From: Reichenbachiella ulvae
GTDB taxonomy: Bacteria; Bacteroidota; Bacteroidia; Cytophagales; Cyclobacteriaceae
Direction: 5' to 3'
Assembly: GCF_025833875.1 (NCBI RefSeq)
Contig: NZ_JAOYOD010000001.1
Span: 372,001 to 436,000 of the forward strand
DNA: 64,000 nt
In this document: in pieces, positions 60,837-64,000 of the stretch
Position numbering within the stretch: the first letter of the stretch is position 1
Layout of the letters: each line of letters starts with the position of its first letter
Program-made: the position numbers and the translations under genes
Notes under the pieces: model-generated
What the model saw: only the letters and a program-made list of their open reading frames with translations
Database searches by the model: none
What the model was told of the DNA's origin: nothing

Positions 60837-63689
60837 ATGTCCAACTCTCATTTTCTTCGGTCCCTGGCAGAACGCTGCAAGGCGGAGTTTGGTGAGAACT
60901 GTGGGCAGCTCAAGGTTATATTTCCTAACAAGCGGGCGGGGGTATATTTTGCCAGCTACCTTTCCGAGCTATACGAAAAGCCCATTTGGTCTCCCATGAT
61001 CAGTTCTTTCGAGTCCTTCGTCGAAGAGCAGCAGGATAAGAAACTGGCAGACGAACTCCAGTTGAGTTTCATCCTTTACAAAGCCTACAAGCAACTGGTG
61101 CCACATGCCGAATCTTTCGATGCTTTTTTGCCATGGGGCGAAATGATCCTAAAGGATTTCAATGATATCGACAATTATCTGGTCGAGACCAAGCATATAT
61201 TTCATGTGATTAAGTCGCAGAAAGAATTGGATGAAGCTTTTCATTTTCTATCGGAGGAAGATCAAAAAACCGTTCAGCAATTCTGGCAAGGCTTTTTGCC
61301 CGAGCCAGATAAAAAGCAATCGGAATTCATCAAGACCTGGTCGATATTGGATCAGCTCTATGTTAGATTCAACGAGCTCCTGGCCGAACAAAATCTGACT
61401 TACAAGGGACACTTGTTCAGAGAGTTTTGCGAGAATAACCAGCTGAAAGATACTGGTGCAGTGTGGTTTGCAGGTTTCAATGCCCTGACACGTGCAGAAG
61501 AAAAGATCATCAAAGAATGTCTGGAGACAGGTAGTAGCGATATCTTTTGGGAACTGGATCGATACTACTTTGAAGACGAGTATCAGGAGGCTGGTTTGTT
61601 CTTTCGTGAATATGCCAAGGATTCGATTTTAGGTGCTTCTGTTCAGCGAGATATTCAGGATGTTCTAAATACCAAAGACAAGCAAATTGATTTGATTTCT
61701 GCTCCCCTGAAAATGGGACAGGTCATGGCCTGTACACAAAAACTGGAGGAGTTGGCTGCCAGCGCTGAAGGTTTGAAAGATACGTTGGTCATTCTCTCTG
61801 AAGAGAGTCTCTTGCCAGTACTCTTAGATAAGCTGCCAGAAGCGGCCAGTCAGGTTAATATCACCATGGGGTGGTCTATTGCTCAGGCACGCGCCTATAT
61901 TTTGTTCGAAAAGATGCTGGTGCTTGCAATGAATCGAAGCAAAGATTCGCAGCTTTACCTTACCTTCAAAGAATTGTCAGACATTCTGTCTTTCAATGAT
62001 TTTTTCGGTCTGGAGCAAGAAAAGGTAGATGCCTGGCAGAAGGCTTGTTTGGAGAATCAGCGATATTTCTTTCCTCCTGAAGAGTTAATAGAATTGTTGC
62101 CTCGGATAGAAGCTTTCCTCAATGCACAGACAAGCGCTCAGATTTTAGCGGCCATTACAGACTTTATTCATGAGAGTCCATTGGACGAATGGGCAGAGTT
62201 GGATCGATCAGTGGCGGTCTTGCTGCACAGCACTTTCAAGCGATTGGCCAAAGCAGCAGAACAGTTTCAGATCGAGCTGGAGCCGAGCTCATTGTTGCGA
62301 CTTTATAAGAAATTAGGGACGAATTTGAAGTTGCCTTTTACCGGTGATTCAGATGGCGGGCTTCAGGTCATGGGGATTTTGGAAACCAGAAATTTGAGCT
62401 TCAAGAATATTTTGATCCTTGGGATGAATGAAGGCTCCTGGCCGAGAGAGTCCAGTCAATCGTCTTTTATTCCCTACAATATCCGCAAGGCCTTTGATCT
62501 ACCGACTACCGAGCATCAAGATGCGATGCAGGCCTATTTGTTTTACCGACTGTTACACAATAGTGATCAACTTTGGATCTCATACAACAATGTGACCGAG
62601 TTTAATAAAAATGGCGAACTGAGTCGTTACATGCAGCAGTTGGAGTTCGAGTCGGATGAGACAAAGGTAGAGATCAAACGACAGTCTGTCTTGACGCAGA
62701 TTGCTCCTGTGCCAGCTTACAGCATCACCAAGACCAAAACAGCAGAAGTGATGAAGCGATTGGGAGAATATCTCTATGATTCTTCCAGTCCTCGTAAACT
62801 TTCGCCATCTGCGCTCAATACCTACATAGATTGCAAATTGAAATTCTATTTCAACTACGTCGAGCGAATCTATGAGCCCAATGAAATAAGAGAGGACATC
62901 GATCCATCGATGCTGGGGAATCTGTTGCATCGGGCTATGGAGTTTCTATATGAGGGACAGTCTGAGATGACAAAGGAGTTGGCTGAATCCTTGAATGGGA
63001 AGGTAGAAGCAGCTGTCAAGGCAGCCTTTGTGGATCAGAAATTAAACATAGAGGACAGCAGGCAGAGTCTGGGGCGCCAGATGATCGTATTTGAAGTGAT
63101 CAAGAAATTCGTCCTCGACATATTAAGAACTGATGCTGCAAGTGCTCCTTTCGAATTTGTAGGGCTGGAGTCTGAAGACTTCTTCTATGATTTTCCGATT
63201 GAGACGATGGAAGGGTCCACCAAGGTCTCGCTGAAAGGTATCATCGACCGGATCGACCGAAAGGGGGAGAGCATTCGTATCGTAGATTACAAGTCGGGTA
63301 GCGACAATCGTGAATTTGGTGATTTGGAAGATCTGCTTGACGCTGGTTCTACCAATCGCAACAAAGCGGTTTTTCAGCTCTTTTATTACTCGATGCTTTA
63401 TAAGGAAAACCACCCCGACAATGCACTACCCATCCAACCGTTGATGTACAATAGCCGTGACTTATCCCAGGCGGACTTTGATGGTCAGATCAGACAAAAG
63501 AAAGGTACTAAGGGGTCTGATCGTAAAGGAGGGATAGTCATGGATTACCGTCAGTTCGAGGAGGAGTACAAGCAAACACTTGAGCATCTCCTGACTGAAA
63601 TCTTTAACTCCTCTATTGATTTTAACCAGACGGATGACTTGAAGAAATGTCAGTATTGTCCCTACGTGGAGATCTGTAGGAGGAGTTGA
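60837..63689 (+). CDS. AddB-like PD-(D/E)XK nuclease-family protein
   Basis: A 950-residue protein of the AddB/RexB-like class found in Bacteroidota double-strand break repair. N-terminal region resembles an inactivated helicase fold (IFPNKRAGVYFASYL). The C-terminal PD-(D/E)XK nuclease has the IVDYKSG motif (Asp817, Lys819) and four cysteines that can hold an Fe-S cluster: Cys666 (YIDCKLKFYF) and CQYCPYVEIC (938, 941, 947). With an AddA-type helicase it would resect DNA ends for RecA; that partner is not in the window. It follows the exonuclease gene closely. Confidence 0.88.
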   Translation: MSNSHFLRSLAERCKAEFGENCGQLKVIFPNKRAGVYFASYLSELYEKPIWSPMISSFESFVEEQQDKKLADELQLSFILYKAYKQLVPHAESFDAFLPWGEMILKDFNDIDNYLVETKHIFHVIKSQKELDEAFHFLSEEDQKTVQQFWQGFLPEPDKKQSEFIKTWSILDQLYVRFNELLAEQNLTYKGHLFREFCENNQLKDTGAVWFAGFNALTRAEEKIIKECLETGSSDIFWELDRYYFEDEYQEAGLFFREYAKDSILGASVQRDIQDVLNTKDKQIDLISAPLKMGQVMACTQKLEELAASAEGLKDTLVILSEESLLPVLLDKLPEAASQVNITMGWSIAQARAYILFEKMLVLAMNRSKDSQLYLTFKELSDILSFNDFFGLEQEKVDAWQKACLENQRYFFPPEELIELLPRIEAFLNAQTSAQILAAITDFIHESPLDEWAELDRSVAVLLHSTFKRLAKAAEQFQIELEPSSLLRLYKKLGTNLKLPFTGDSDGGLQVMGILETRNLSFKNILILGMNEGSWPRESSQSSFIPYNIRKAFDLPTTEHQDAMQAYLFYRLLHNSDQLWISYNNVTEFNKNGELSRYMQQLEFESDETKVEIKRQSVLTQIAPVPAYSITKTKTAEVMKRLGEYLYDSSSPRKLSPSALNTYIDCKLKFYFNYVERIYEPNEIREDIDPSMLGNLLHRAMEFLYEGQSEMTKELAESLNGKVEAAVKAAFVDQKLNIEDSRQSLGRQMIVFEVIKKFVLDILRTDAASAPFEFVGLESEDFFYDFPIETMEGSTKVSLKGIIDRIDRKGESIRIVDYKSGSDNREFGDLEDLLDAGSTNRNKAVFQLFYYSMLYKENHPDNALPIQPLMYNSRDLSQADFDGQIRQKKGTKGSDRKGGIVMDYRQFEEEYKQTLEHLLTEIFNSSIDFNQTDDLKKCQYCPYVEICRRS

Positions 63690-63785
63690 ATTCGAAAATA
63701 AATACAATTACCTACCCCACTTGTAGCATATTGCCCCTGAATAAGTCCTGAGAAATTCTAGTTTTGCGCTCAAATCAATTCACTT

Positions 63786-64000
63786 ATGAAGCGCATTCTA
63801 TTGCCCCTTTTTATTTTTCAGTTGCTGTTCCATTCGGTTTTGGCTCAATCCAGCAAAGAGCTGCTAAGAAAGGCGGACGAGCAATTCGAAAATTTGCATT
63901 ACGATAAGGCTTTGCCTCTTTATGAAAGGGCCTTTCAAAATAAGGAGGAAAATCAGGCTCTGCGTGGGATCATTCGTTCTCATCTGGAGTTGGGTATGCA
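63786..64000 (+). CDS. Exported TPR-like protein (3' end missing)
   Basis: The gene begins at ATG 63786 and runs off the window. The 71 visible residues show a signal peptide (MKRILLPLFIFQLLFHSVLAQ) and a tetratricopeptide repeat (LLRKADEQFENLHYDKALPLYERAF). This start is typical of OmpA/PD40-type outer-membrane proteins of Bacteroidota, such as those associated with type IX secretion or gliding, but the domain that would show this is outside. Confidence 0.7.
   Translation, partial: MKRILLPLFIFQLLFHSVLAQSSKELLRKADEQFENLHYDKALPLYERAFQNKEENQALRGIIRSHLELGM

Overview
The window looks like chromosome of a marine Bacteroidota, most likely a Cytophagales relative (Reichenbachiella/Fulvivirga-like; this placement is inference). 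Evidence: a SusC/SusD pair, type IX secretion C-terminal domains, many sulfatases and Tat-exported sugar oxidoreductases, weak Shine-Dalgarno sites, and moderate GC.

Region 1 (1-19125, all + strand) is a glycan-degradation cluster. It has a partial secreted adhesin/CBM-like protein, three Cys-type sulfatases, two GH92 alpha-mannosidases, a ROK-like protein, two Tat-exported Gfo/Idh/MocA oxidoreductases around a double DUF1080 (3-keto-glycoside hydrolase) protein, a CPPED1-like phosphoesterase, an SMP-30-like propeller and a TIM-barrel isomerase. Together they suggest desulfation and demannosylation of a sulfated mannose-containing glycan, plus a periplasmic 3-keto route for cleaving glycosides. 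The first GH92 has Gln where the family's catalytic acid Glu is expected.

Region 2 (19186-50868) looks like an integrated genomic island of about 31.7 kb. Both ends carry a copy of the 3' part of a tRNA-Met gene followed by a hairpin terminator. An excisionase-like HTH gene sits at the left end; an intact tyrosine recombinase and a decayed second one sit at the right end. The left third holds small accessory genes: a GIY-YIG-like protein, an Xre regulator, a phosphoesterase-HipA pair, a putative abortive-infection-like membrane protein, an IS3-family element with a T TTT TTA frameshift site, and a GC-rich unknown gene followed by a 21-bp-periodic array of CCCGGG palindromes.

The right part of the island (30045-48808) is the main find: what appears to be a complete cyanophycin (multi-arginyl-poly-aspartate) utilization locus built like a polysaccharide utilization locus. 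Two exported cyanophycinases would cut the polymer to beta-Asp-Arg. SusC/SusD and two PKD/beta-propeller lipoproteins would bind and import it, and a YfcC-type carrier could cross the inner membrane. A plant-type isoaspartyl peptidase would split the dipeptide. Arginase and ornithine aminotransferase would take the arginine; aspartate ammonia-lyase would take the aspartate. An Lrp/AsnC regulator sits between the divergent aspA and rocD genes.

Region 3 (50925-64000) is ordinary chromosome: an AraC regulator divergent from B12-dependent ribonucleotide reductase, small envelope proteins, proline dehydrogenase with a hairpin over its start codon, NhaC antiporter, an RNase D-like exonuclease, an AddB-like PD-(D/E)XK protein and the start of a TPR protein cut by the window edge.
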